A DNA stretch of 64,000 bases from Scleromitrula shiraiana (lineage: Eukaryota; Ascomycota; Leotiomycetes; Helotiales; Sclerotiniaceae): the NCBI GenBank assembly GCA_028455995.1, contig JABELC010000004.1, positions 1,922,001 to 1,986,000 of the forward strand, written 5' to 3'. Below are positions 10,390-21,660 of the stretch, piece by piece. The notes under the pieces were generated by a model. It was not told the DNA's origin and did not search any database. It saw only the letters and a program-made list of their open reading frames with translations. Both the position numbers and the translations under genes were made by a program. Numbering within the stretch: the first letter of the stretch is position 1; each line of letters begins with the position of its first letter.

Positions 10390-11294
10390 TAATTAAATTG
10401 ATATTAATAAAAAGATTAAATCGATCTTAATATAAATTGAATTTGATTTTAATTCAAATTACTTTTTATATACTAAAAACAAAAAGATATAATACTATAA
10501 TAAAATTAAAAAGATTCAACTTGAAGTTCAATAAAATAATTATACTAGTATTAACTTGAAACTTGAATATTAAATAATATTATTATAACTTTGATTTTTA
10601 AAAAATTACTAGTATTAAAATTCAATATTTCAAATTTCTATATGATAATATGATAATTTATATTTTTAAGTTTATAATTATTATATTAAAACATCATGAT
10701 TATTTAATATAATTTTGTTTTAAATAAATTTTTAATATTTTTAAAGTTTTTAAAGTTTTTAAAGATTCAACTTCAAGTTGAACTTGAAGTTAAAATACTT
10801 TTTTCAAGTTATTATTATTCTAGTACTATTAAGTAATATTACTAGTAATATAAAATTTTCAATAACTTGAATGTTTATATTATATAAAAGTTTTCTTTTT
10901 ATTTAATTATATATATTTTCATTGTTTTCAATATAGTAATTTATTTTATTTATTAATAAATCAAATTGAAATTATAATACTATGATATTAATATGATTTT
11001 TATTTTACTAGTATATTTAATTAAATATTACTATAACTTGAACTTCAAGTTGATTTTGAAATTTTATTTAGTAATTATTATTAATACTACTAGTACAAGT
11101 AGTATTAATTATTAATAATAAATTTTTAAATATAAAAATAATTTATATTTATTAATATATTAAGTAATTCTATAAATAATTAATTTATTTACTAGTATAT
11201 TAACACTAACAAGAGATAATCTATATAAAATCATTGATTTTGAGATTATTCAATCATTTTACACGTGTTTTAATTTTAATTTCAAATCGAGTAG
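10390..11294. mobile_element. Second, decayed and left-truncated copy of the inverted-repeat element
   Basis: The core blocks of the first element recur here in the same order: GATATAATA-(C)-TATAATAAAATTAAAAAG, TTGATTTTTAAAAA, the TAATTATTATATTAAAA block, AATATTTTTAAAG, and finally a right end that aligns base by base (ACACGTGTTTTAATTTTAAT versus GCGCGTGCTTCAATTTTAAT in the first copy). The outer left arm is missing. Differences include many C-to-T/G-to-A changes and numerous insertions of short palindromes containing ACTAGT or CTTGAAGTT/AACTTCAAG that the first copy lacks. Confidence 0.6.
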
Positions 11295-11624
11295 ATTTTT
11301 TAAAATAATAAAGCTCTTGGTATTTTAAATAAAAAGACTAAAATAATTTTATTAAATAAATAAAAAACGCAATTAAACAAGTTTATGTCGAATTTTATTG
11401 ACTCGAGCTTAAAAAAAATAGTTGAATACAATCTAATCCTTAACGAGTTTAGATTGATGACAATTCAGATGCTCCTTATCTTCTGATTCAAAAATTGATG
11501 AGCTCGAGGTGCATTAGTGCATGTCCGTCCGGGTGTTCAACTTTGGTGATAGTCGTGCACCTTGTACGACCTCACCTTTTCCTTCTTACCAATGCTCCAT
11601 CATATCGTATATGCCTTCATTGCT

Positions 11625-12089
11625 TTATTTATTCCTTATTATTCGGCCTTTTTCTTTTTCTTTTGCACTCCTCGCCTTCTCCTTATCGATGAAATCCTTC
11701 ATTAAATCGTGCAAAGCATCGTTTCTTCTTGTGATAAGTAGTACATCGTCAGTTGTTATGGTAGTTCTACCCCCGTGTCGTGAGAAACTCTCGAGATCCA
11801 TCGTTACGTTCTCTGTGACGAGGTTCAATCAGATACAATTGCGCAACAATGTCAGCGTTAAGCCTACCAATTTGAGCCCAAACCATTTCAGTTAAGGCAC
11901 CTATAAACTGATTCGTAGCATTCGCATTAAGTCGAATAGATTCTTCATCAACAATCTTTCCAATTGAAAACCAAAGAGCTGCTTTGAGACGCTATACAAA
12001 TTATCAAATAAGTTTTGACCCTAATAAGCCATTCGAGGTTAGGAATTACAACTTACCTCTTGGACATTATCGTCCATTTCCTGGGGCAT
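11625..12089 (-). CDS. CENP-S / MHF1 histone-fold protein, 114 aa
   Basis: Exons (minus strand) 12089-12057, 11991-11868 and 11812-11625; introns of 65 nt (GTAAGT) and 55 nt (GTAGGC). Spliced, it gives the CENP-S histone fold: LKAALWFSIGKIVDEE (helix 1), ATNQFIGALTEMVWAQIENV (helix 2), then MDLESFSRHGGRTTITTDDV and LLITRRNDALHDLM (helices 2-3), followed by a Lys/Glu-rich tail. GRTTI-TDDV-LL-RRN is the family signature. CENP-S (MHF1) pairs with CENP-X (MHF2) to form a DNA-binding tetramer that works at kinetochores (with CENP-T/W) and with the FANCM-type helicase at stalled forks and crossovers. Length (114 aa) fits. It is divergent from PGA2 across 620 bp and lies next to the AT-rich island. 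The opposite strand is also open for 124 codons, but only the minus-strand reading has family conservation. Confidence 0.92.
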
Positions 12090-12708
12090 ATTGAGAGTGT
12101 ACAAAGTAGTCGTTATGGATCTTGAATCATGGAATGCCTGAGGACTAGGCAGAAGGACAACTGGAATCTAAATGGAGCCTTAAGAGTTACTTGAGTGTTG
12201 AGGGGATCTTTGGGTTGAGAGCTTCCCGGTTGTTATTTATTAATACTATGTTCAGTACGGAATCCATGGATCAATAACGCGCGTTGATAACCTTGAAGAT
12301 GGAAATCGCGTTTACCGAGTATCTACCGCGCCTGTGGTTATCAACGGAAGCTAAAGTAAAAGTTAATCCACCTGGCATACACACAGTGGATATCCTCAAC
12401 TATTCTAGATTCAATTTGTTTTCATACTGAGAAAATATAATTGTCAACAAGATTACAAAAAGAACACCTCACTCTTTATACACATCTATAAATCTCTATA
12501 TTTCCACTTTCCTCAACCTTGTAAGAATTTTCAATCAACTCAAGCTCGCTATCTTACTGCAATACTTTTATACCTTTGCACCAAATCTCATAGTCGCATT
12601 CGATCCGATTCAACCTCTTTATACCTCTTCTCTTCTCAAGTCTAGCGAACTTCCCATCGAATAATTAATCTTAATTAAGACAAATCTACCAAGTTCACGG
12701 TCGATATC
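12090..12708. promoter_or_regulatory. Shared upstream region of CENP-S and PGA2
   Basis: The 619 bp between the two divergent starts contains the 10-bp palindrome AACGCGCGTT at 12276-12285, with ACGCG cores on both strands. ACGCG-type sites are the recognition core of MBF in yeasts. An S-phase role for CENP-S control is inference only. The 150 bp before 12709 are CT/AT-rich leader sequence. Confidence 0.35.
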
Positions 12709-13167
12709 ATGGCGGACGTTGTACCTAATCTCATTGCCGCTGGGGCTAATAACTTCTACCGAAACCTTACGCACATGTTCGATGGAATGGATCTTCGCCA
12801 TTGGATTCGAATTGTCGCAGTCGTTGGAGCATACTGTCTCGTGCGACCCTATCTCGTCAAATATGGCGAAAATATGCAGAAGAAGGCTCACGAGGAAGCA
12901 ATGAACGAACACAAGGAGAAGAAGGAGCAGGAGAAGGCGAATGATGCGGCTTTAAGTCCAAACTTCCTACGGGGTGGAGTTGCGACATCTCAAGACACGG
13001 ATAGTGAGGAGGATAAGACTACTGGGAATGATGCGAATTGGGGCAAGAAGGCACGAAAGAGACAAAGACAAATTGTTCGAAAGCAATTGGATCAAGAAGC
13101 AAAGATCAGACAACAGTTGCAAGAGGATGATGAAGATAAGGATATCCAGCAATACTTGGTCGATTAG
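12709..13167 (+). CDS. PGA2: PGA2-like ER membrane trafficking protein, 152 aa
   Basis: This is a single-exon gene with its ATG after a pyrimidine-rich leader. The N-terminal part (NNFYRNLTHMFDGMDLRHWI) precedes one hydrophobic helix, RIVAVVGAYCLVRPYLVKYG (about residues 34-53). A long charged, coiled-coil-like tail follows, rich in Glu/Lys (HEEAMNEHKEKKEQEKAND), then GKKARKRQRQIVRKQL and an acidic end. This is the layout of yeast Pga2 and its fungal relatives, small ER/nuclear-envelope membrane proteins needed for processing of Gas1 and alkaline phosphatase. The NWGKKARKRQR block is the most conserved part of the filamentous-fungal members as I know them. The gene is divergent from CENP-S; no functional link is implied. 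Confidence 0.82.
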   Translation: MADVVPNLIAAGANNFYRNLTHMFDGMDLRHWIRIVAVVGAYCLVRPYLVKYGENMQKKAHEEAMNEHKEKKEQEKANDAALSPNFLRGGVATSQDTDSEEDKTTGNDANWGKKARKRQRQIVRKQLDQEAKIRQQLQEDDEDKDIQQYLVD

Positions 13168-14478
13168 GGGTTCGAATTGTTCGATTGGGCGGCTTTACGG
13201 GCATATGTATATTGGGTAGAATGGAAATCCTATCACTGTCTTGGGAAACCCATTTTCATCACATAGCCCTTCTTTTACGCTACACTTTGTACATATATTA
13301 TATCTGGGTTGTGTATATACTGCACTCGGTCTGGTATCATCAAAATATCGATTGTATCATTTGTGGTCACTCAAGTTTCGTGATTGACCAGTTATATGAA
13401 GAAGATGGAAAGGCAAAATATAAAAAGGGTGGAGGGGTGAGGGGTAGGAGGGGCAATGCTACAGATCTTTAGATTCCATGGACTGGATGCAATTAATTTG
13501 TTAATACTTTCAAACTATCTGGAAATTTACATTCTGACATTCATACTACTGTGAAATTTCGTATTGGATGACTGCAATTCCAATCCTATGGTCTTAATTC
13601 CAATGGCGAATATGCAAAAAAATTCTTGGATCTTACGCCTCATAATACTTTGGAGGCTACTCAGATACATTGTTATTTATAATGTCAAAGATGTCTTACA
13701 ATTCCCCTTGAAACCATAGACCTTTTCCAGCACCTTCTAGGAGTATGAGTAGGATTTTAAAGTTAGTTACCAATAGATGACTGATAGGATTTAGAGACGA
13801 ATGAATGAATGTCCGTCCGTCTATAGTAGGGAAGTGAATATTTTAAGCCGCAATAAAAAGTTTCACGGTTTCAATGAAGTCATTCAGAAAACCAGAGATC
13901 CAGTCATCTTCCATAAATAATAATTATGAGTCTCAACTCACTAAAATCAAACATACGGTCGTATGCACCTGAACATCATCTTTTTCACCAAAAACTGGAA
14001 CTTTCTATACTTTACCACCTAAAAATACATAAATCCACAATCAGATATACGGACTATAAACCAATAAGAAGAATAAGCTGATGAAGCTATAATCAGAGAG
14101 AAAAGGATTATTAAAGGGGAAGTGAGAAAGGCATGATATAATAATGTAATGTGAGTCTCAACACAAATCTCTCTCTCAAGCAGATTGCATTACATTGTAT
14201 TACTCAAGTACAGTACATTATTTTCTCGATTTTTTCTCGATTTCCAACTCTTTTCCTCCTATTCCTCCTAAAGTTGAATGGGAATCATCATTTAATTCCA
14301 GGTCCAGGTCCAGGTTCTTACCCGTCACAGGTTCTCTATAAAACTTCTACTCTTGACCCACTAGAACTAATAATATTACAACTTTTTTTTTTCCCTGTCT
14401 CGCAGCTCAGACTTCAAGTTGGAACAAATTATTAATCTTTTACTCGTACTTCTGAAAATATTTCTAAGAATAAATAGT
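13168..14478. other. Intergenic region
   Basis: About 1.3 kb. It contains AT-rich 3' flank of PGA2 and, from about 14150, pyrimidine-rich leader-like sequence before the 916-aa gene. A near-palindrome CATACGGTCGTATG at about 13951-13964 resembles the ATACGGCCGTAT palindrome upstream of the RTA1-like gene. No gene was seen. Confidence 0.45.
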
Positions 14479-17314
14479 ATGGAGAGACCTCAAAGACGAC
14501 CAGAAAGAGATGTCAATGATTTATTGACTAATGGTTTCTTTATAACCTCGAGAGGAAGAAGTCCTTTACCGTAAGCTATATCTATACCTTACTTACTTTT
14601 CCCCCGGTTCTTTTGGTTCATTATTTGGTTTCTTTACTAATGAATCGTTATCTAGAACTCCCCCTACCCCACCCCCGCCCAACAATAATGACATACCATC
14701 TTTTCTAAGAACTACAGATCGCGATGTTGGAAGATCGAGAAGTAAAAGTCGAGTATCACGAAGATGGACATCTCCACCTCCTCGACCAATTGTGGAGGAC
14801 GAAGTTGTCTCTTTAGCAAAAGAGTACCTGACTACACACATTCCCTCATACGATCCTCCATCTCGCGGTACCGTCGATCAATATCCTGTAATTCTCGAGT
14901 CGGATATAAGTGAGACTGAAGCATGGAGTTTACATTCTGAACCACATCCAAAAGAATCGAAGGAGGTGGATGATAATCCTGAACGGAGATTTGTCCTTGT
15001 GCCAGGCCCTGACCAAACCTCGACTAATAAGCCCGCGAGCGAACATGGCCAACCAAAAAGCAAGCCAGAACAAGGCAAAGCTGGAAACCCTAGAGATGAC
15101 GCTCAGTCTAGAAGAGATAGGAGCGCTGATGAGCATATACTGAAGCCTTCTCTCGAAAGAAAGAGGAGTAGAAAGGATTTGCCGAATTTACAAACAAAGG
15201 TTCCCCGAGAGATTCCGTCACAATATCGCAGAAGTGCATCCGCATATGGTTATAGAGATCGTGATGAGACACCAAAAGCTCAAGCTACACCTCAAACATC
15301 GACAGGTGAATATTTCCTCTCTCCAGATACCATGTATGCTCCACGTCCTCCGCGGCCATATTCATCACAAGAAAGCTCCGACAAGCGTGAGACTTCTACA
15401 GCGGAAAAGAGAAATAGTGGAAGCAATTTACCCAATATCTCACGTCCAGGAACACCACTTTCGGAAAAGAGGACTGGTGGCAATGTGGAGGCATCAAATA
15501 GGTCAAGACGGAACACAAATGACACACGCCCTCCACAATTCACGCCAGAGGAACTTAGACGGTTGGAAAAACAGCAGTCGAGCCAGCCAGATCGTTGGCT
15601 AGGCTCAGAACGTGGAAGATCATCAAGACGACGGGCGAATTCTAACTTACGAAATTATAGCAGCAGTGAAGACGATCTTGCGGATAGTGGATCAGAAAGG
15701 AATTTTGGACGTCCCCAAAGAGAACATAGAAGGATGGAAGATTTGCGGCCGGAGGACGATTATGAACGCCAAACTGGCTCCCCTCGATCAAACAAGTCAT
15801 CACTACACTCAAGGCTCTCAACTCCACTTCCATCACCAAAGGTTTCGCCAAATCAATTACCTCGGACTGAACCACTTGATAGAAGCGAGACATTCCCTCA
15901 AGGACGAAGACCAAGCCCTAGACCAATTTCTCCTCTTACTGCTTTCCAAGAGACGCCACGAGCGGATAGGCTAAACCCTTTAAATCCAGGGTTGTCCCAG
16001 AGGCCATCTTCTCGCCAGTCGAATGCGCCTGGACCAATATCAATGCCACCAATGCCTGACGATCCAATACTACCCCATTCACCCTTACCAATACCAATTC
16101 CTACCAGGATTGACCTGCATTCCCCAGGCGAGACTCGACGCGCACCTACTGTACCTCAATATGAAGACAATCAACCGTCAAGTTCTCGACATTCTCATTG
16201 GCAACCTCCTCCATTTCAACCATCAACCCTTGAAAAGCCTGTGGGCACCTATCGTCGTTATTCAGAAGATATAGAACGTGGTAGCATCAAGCCACTTCCC
16301 TCTTGTCCCAGAATGAATCCAATTCGTGGTCGACAAGATTGGTTAACATTACCTCGATGTCCCAATTTTGATATTTGCCCTTCCTGCTTCCATTCTATTA
16401 TATCACCAACACCATTCCGTGACCACTTTATACCAGCTCCTCGCGTAACAGATGTTCCAATTATATGCGACTTTGGTAGCTCCCCATGGTATCGAATAGC
16501 TTGGCTCCTTACACTCAAAGAACGACGAAAAGACCTGGGTCTTTTCTACGGACTTGCAAATGTAGCTAAGACTGAAGAAGCCTGTCTGGGAAAATATGAT
16601 GCATTCAGAAACTGGAGCTCGATCATAGACCCAAAGACTAATTATCCGATTAAGAATTTTGACGTCTGCTCCAGCTGCGTGAAGTCCATAGAAATCCTTC
16701 TACCCTCTATCCGCGGCATATTTGTCCCTACCGAATCTGGCCATACCACTGGAATTCCTCGCATTTGCGATCTAAATTTGGATAGCAAACGGTTTATTCA
16801 ATACTTTGACGCTCTCGAAACTACTGCGGATGATGCCTCCTATCACAAGGCAGCTCCCGATACGCGCACGCTCGTCAAGCTCGCCCGCAGATTCTCTTCC
16901 ATACCTGAATGTCAAGGATCGACCGAGCTCCCCGATCGACGATGGCACACCATTACTCAACTTCCCGAGTTCACGGTCTGCGAAGAGTGTTATGACGAAG
17001 TGGTTCTCCCCGAAGTTAAAGATGGGAAATCTATTGCTCTCATGTTTAACAGAACACCCCAGAGATTAACAATCGCGAGCTGCCAGTTGTATTCTGAGAG
17101 GATGAGAGGGATTCTTAAAAGAGCGGTTGATACGGATGACTACAAATTGTTGGCTTTGAAGGCGAGAGAGAGGAGAACGATGGAGAGGGAATATAAAGTT
17201 AATGTTGCGGCGACAAAGAGATCAGGGAAACAGAGTATGGTGGGTTTGAATGGGAATACTTCGGTGTTAAAGGAGATTCAGAGGTTGGGGGAGGAATGGA
17301 GTCGATGGGAGTAG
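14479..17314 (+). CDS. 916-aa protein with disordered SR/Pro-rich region and three repeated Cys modules
   Basis: Exons 14479-14570 and 14656-17314, with an 85-nt intron (GTAAGC...TCTAG). The first exon supplies MERPQRRPERDVNDLL and keeps frame. Residues 1 to about 575 are low-complexity Arg/Ser/Pro/Glu sequence (RSRSKSRVSRRW early on), probably disordered. The C-terminal 340 residues carry three related Cys modules at about 581-636, 673-736 and 781-816. Each has an upstream Cys, a Trp segment (DWLTL, NWSSI, RWHTI) and F-x-[IV]-C-x2-C-[FVY] (FDICPSCF, FDVCSSCV, FTVCEECY); the first two are followed by a [IR]ICD motif. This resembles a zinc-binding treble repeat, but metal binding is inference. 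Such proteins are usually labelled serine/arginine-related nuclear proteins in fungi; the function is unknown. A short basic Glu/Arg helix ends the protein. Confidence 0.8.
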
Positions 17315-18354
17315 ACTTTGGTTTTTTGCAGGCATGCATGCATGGAGAGTTTGATTTTGGACAATGTAAAACTTGGATTAGGAATTGGAGTTCGGTTGGA
17401 AAGGAAGATTGGTAAATTCGATGGTGCATTGGTTATGTTGCATTATGGATAATGAATGAATGAATGAACCCTTTGGATAAAATGGTATTCGGATAATGAA
17501 CTAGATAGAAATATAAGTGTAATTTGATTTTCTGAATGAATGAAATGAATGAATGAATGAATGGGGAATCAATTGTATCGGGAGATAGAAGTACAATAAC
17601 ATTCAAATAATGCCCTGAGCTCCACGGAAGAATTTCACCTACCTATGATGAATCGGTTTACACCTCTACTGTGATCTCCAGGTCTACTAGTACTTCACCA
17701 AACCCTTACTTTTTAGAAAGGATCAGCCGGCCGAATAACGATTATACTATCAACAGAACTTCAGACCTGGAGAGCTTGAACAGGCTCGATACTAAATTTA
17801 GACAATAGTTAAATACTGGGCACATTTGATGCATATAATAACTCCCCTCCAGATTTACATGTAGGCCTGCATGGATAGCATGGGATGAGAAATCAATAGA
17901 CGTTGTTCTTCATCTGATACTTGTCGAGAATTATATTTGTTGCATATATATCAAATAGCCAGGTTCTGTTTGGATATTGAGAATCTAGATGTACGCTTTC
18001 ATCGGGTACGGTACTTATCCGAGATCTATCATAGAAATACTGTAATTATATAATTCATACGACGTATCTATCAAAATACTTAATTGATTATTCTTCTATT
18101 GAAAGTAATAGTATTGATACAATTCTTGATGGAGCGACTTTTTCCTATTCATTAACTCAATCATGACCATACCTCAAACTCCGAAGCAGACGCAGAAAAA
18201 AAGTATAATTCATAAAACAATAATACTTTGTAGAAACAGTGGTAGAAAGGATCATGAGGCAACCACCCATCTATGTCCATCTATGTCAAATCCAAACCAA
18301 CCACTATTACTTCTTTCCGTGTGAAAAATGCATGAGGCGACAACGAACCACAGT
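17315..18354. other. Intergenic region with GAAT(GAAT) microsatellite
   Basis: About 1 kb between convergent genes. It holds (AATG)n-type runs at about 17450-17470 and 17535-17565. No gene or RNA was recognised. Confidence 0.5.
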
Positions 18355-19206
18355 TCAAGCGCGTGCCTGTCGCAATGCCAAGTTTCTAAATTGTTCTTGC
18401 TCGTCTAAACACATTGATTAGCGGTGCCAACGAAATCAAAAAGGAGAAACTCACCGTCAGAGTTGGAGATCTCGGTAACATGAACGGCGGGCTTGTTTTT
18501 CTTGGTGGGACTAGTAGAGCCAAGTGCAGTACCCGAGACGATTCTCTTGACGCCTCTCTGAACTGATGATTTTGTAGTGTCCTGAATATCTGGCATTTCT
18601 TCCTCTACTTCTGGATGCGGCTCATGATCCCACAGTTTGAGACCATCCATTAGTTCCTGGTTGATCTTTGCATCCACATCATTCGTGGTGTTCTCTCTCA
18701 CAGAAATAGGTGCATATTTCTGCAGTGGCTTACGATCAAGTATCTTGCCTGCAATATGAGTTGGATCGTTAAGATCAAACACACGTTTCAGTATATCCCA
18801 AGCCATATTCAAACTATTACTCATGAGCTTATCTGGGCGGACAAGACACTTTTCATATTCAATGAGGAATTGCCGGATAGCGGATCTTTCTTCGTCGGTG
18901 ACAGTGGGAGATGAGGCAATACATGTTAGAATATCTTCGATTTTCCAAGCTGCTGGTCCGCTGGGAATCCAAGGAATTTTTGAAATAAAGTCTCCGTTCT
19001 TGAAACGACGCTTGTGGATACAGTTGAGAATGAACCAGCGGTAGAAAGGTGTTGTGGTCATCTCATGGTGGTCGTTAACAGCATGGAAAGGGTTTGCCTT
19101 TTTAAACGTTAGCTCGTCTTCAATTGGCAACTGAATCGCTAATTTAACTTACAAATCCATCCTTCTTTGAAGGTGAGTTGTTTTGAAGGGCGTTGGGATT
19201 GGGCAT
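18355..19206 (-). CDS. Hypothetical protein, 248 aa, three exons
   Basis: I do not recognise a family. Exons (minus) 19206-19153, 19097-18455 and 18404-18355; introns are 55 nt (GTAAGT, CTAAC branch, AAG) and 50 nt (GTGAGT, CTAAT branch, TTTAG). All three phases agree and each intron has canonical signals, which is the main support. The N-terminus reads MPNPNALQNNSPSKKDGF, then an aromatic, conserved-looking core (FYRWFILNCIHKRRFKNGDF; IPWIPSGPAAWKIEDIL), a helical segment, and an acidic/Ser linker (EVEEEMPDIQDTTKSS) with a basic patch (TKKNK) before the C-terminus. It is likely nuclear or cytosolic, since no membrane helix is present. A splice-acceptor-like CACCCACAG with a CTAAC branch lies 20 bp upstream of the ATG, so a 5' UTR intron or an extra upstream exon is possible. 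Confidence 0.65.
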
Positions 19207-21660
19207 GTTTCTGGCAAACTTTGGATCTGTGGGTGAGCAGGTTAGATTCCTTGACTCCGGAGCTATTGTATTCAGAAAGATTGCAGATATAGATTTTGGA
19301 AGGCTTACGGCACATCTAGGCAATTCAGCTGGGGATGCGGAGCTATGCAAGAAATGGCAGATAAACAATGTATGCGACAGAAGAGAAGATAGAGCTATGA
19401 GGAAACCAAAAACTAATAGTTCCTTGGTAATAGTATTGGCTTTTTTTTCTCGATGTATGAAAATTGTTTGTGACGATATGAAAGTAAGTTGCTTGAAGAA
19501 CTTGAGAATAGAACATAAGAAATAAACAAACGACTAGATAATATGCTTTTGCTTTTGGAAAGAGCAACATATCTTCCTATGGTACAATGTGTGGAGAAGG
19601 AGCGAATTATTGAGTAGAGTCGCAGTGATACTTCAAAGTCGATTACTTGGTGCATCAACACATGGCTTTCAATTGTAGATAACATCATAGATGAAATAAC
19701 TAAATAGCATTTCCAAACGTATATATCTGATTTATAGATGTCCATGATTCATCTTAGATCAGTGTTTGGGTATTTCTAATTGTTTATTCAATCCTGTGGT
19801 AGGATTCTTCATGCCTGCGGCGAGATGAGGTCTATTAGTAACAGAAGGAAAAGTAATATAACTCTAGTAAGATTATCGAATACTCGAATACCTTTCAAGA
19901 TGGATTGTGCTAGCCGTAGATTATCTTGAAAGCAGTTGAAGATGATGTCAAAAATTTCAGTTCAGAGAGCTGGCATCTACATAACGCGGCAACGGAGCTA
20001 CTTATTTGTTCGGACCGTCATCGAATACCCAATATCTTCTCTTGCAATCTTTTTATCAATTACTTATACAAACAACATGAATTGATTCTTTATTAACCGT
20101 TACTTATTAAAGATCGAGAAACACTTGGATTTCTTAAGCACATACTTTAATAGGTCACGGCACAGTCAAGTGCCTGCCCTATTGATAGATATATATATAT
20201 ATATATATGGCGCAGGGGGCACATTACACAAAACTTTCAAATTACAAATCGGTTGATTCGGGATAGGAGAAGTGTTTTATGTTGTTTCGCAAAATCGACG
20301 AATATACACTACCTTGAAAAGTGGAAAGGGGTATGTCTTTTGCATGGATCGGTAGAGTCGCAGACAATTGTTCTTATGCTGTGTATTCTGTGGTGACCAT
20401 CAAATTCTCTCTCCTATGGAGATTCAACAATCAAATGATTTTTCCTTCTTACATGCACTTTGCATGATCAGAAGAACAAGCAATATGTTATCTTGATGCC
20501 CCTCTTGCCGTTGGGACCTTGGCATAAGAGTCTACATATCATGGAAGTTATGCAGTGCTCAGCTTCTATTCGATCAAATACAAGATTGGCTCTCCCCACA
20601 CGATACTATCGTTCTATCTCCAATCAGTTGATACTATCCGTATTCGATAGAGATTCTCGTACCTGCTTCTAGGCGATATGAGCCAAGGAATGTTCGAAGA
20701 GCTAGTGCAATTAATGATGTATAGTAATCGCAACAATCAGATCTGAAGTTGTCAAAGAATTCTTACAGATCTAACAAGCTCGAAGAAAGGTAGTTCAAAA
20801 ATGAAAAGTTTGTAGTTGAGCAAGATGTTTTGCTTTTTCCAAGATACTTCCTGAGTTCTTATACATCCTGATACCCATGTAGAATAAGCCAAGACAAACA
20901 ACTCGTACTTGTAGTATCAATTGCTTCAGGAAGCGCATAGCCCGGTCGACCAACCGGCCAATTAAATTTCATAACATCTCATCCTTCGATGGTTCTAAAA
21001 TGATTTACGCGCCCAACCGCCTGATTCCCGCGTAACTAACCAAACAGAGATTATTATGAAACAAAAACTGGGACTTTTCATCTGTCATCATTGTGTAGAG
21101 CTTATGTTGTGGTATGGTACAGAGCTTGACTGGGCTTTCGAGAGCCAATGTGTATTCCACTGCAGATTTTTTATCAAGGATAGTGGTTTAAAATTGGAAT
21201 TTTGAAAGGGAATCAATGAAGCTCTAAACTTGATCTGGTACTCTATACAGAAAGTGGCCTGCATGTTGGCCAACCTCACAACCGAGCTCATGGATCAAGA
21301 TCCACAAGCCTTGAATACTTATACTAAGATGTCGTCCTCCGGAGTAGGTCTTTCTTTTCGTAAATTATTTATATTTTCTTCAACTAATAATAATATTTTG
21401 TTCGTTTTCGCAATACATACGCGGTGCAGGTCGCTGTTAAGTTCAATATATCGATTGTCTTAGTTTATTGTTCTGGTTTACTTATTTCTTGCATCCGCCG
21501 ACCTCTAGTTTTTATATCTTTATTGAACGGAATTCTGCAATTCTGGAAATTGCTCATTCACACCCTTACCATTCTATTGATTTATTCATCTAAAAAAATT
21601 ATTAATATCAGATCCACGAAAAAAAATCGCCCAACTCACCCATCATTGCATTTATACGTC
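19207..21660. other. Intergenic region
   Basis: About 2.4 kb between divergent genes, with scattered small ORFs lacking family features. It includes a dinucleotide (AT)n run at about 20188-20208. Pyrimidine/AT-rich sequence from about 21450 leads into the next gene; the frame of that gene is open upstream to 21424 but without coding character. Confidence 0.45.
20188..20208. repeat. (AT)n microsatellite
   Basis: About ten consecutive AT units are visible directly in intergenic DNA. Confidence 0.9.

Larger units (their letters stand above)
9130..11470. other. AT-rich island containing inverted-repeat elements
   Basis: Composition shifts abruptly to very high A+T with almost no long ORF, in contrast to the flanking gene-bearing DNA. 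The island lies between the F-box gene and CENP-S. It contains the intact inverted-repeat element (9294-10286) and a decayed relative (about 10390-11294). Such blocks in ascomycetes usually come from repeats mutated by repeat-induced point mutation. Here that is supported by C-to-T and G-to-A differences between the two copies. Confidence 0.8.

Noticed and set aside
11521..11895. Plus-strand ORF of 124 codons over CENP-S
   Set aside because: Antisense to the spliced CENP-S reading, which has clear histone-fold conservation and proper splice sites; the plus-strand translation has no family features.
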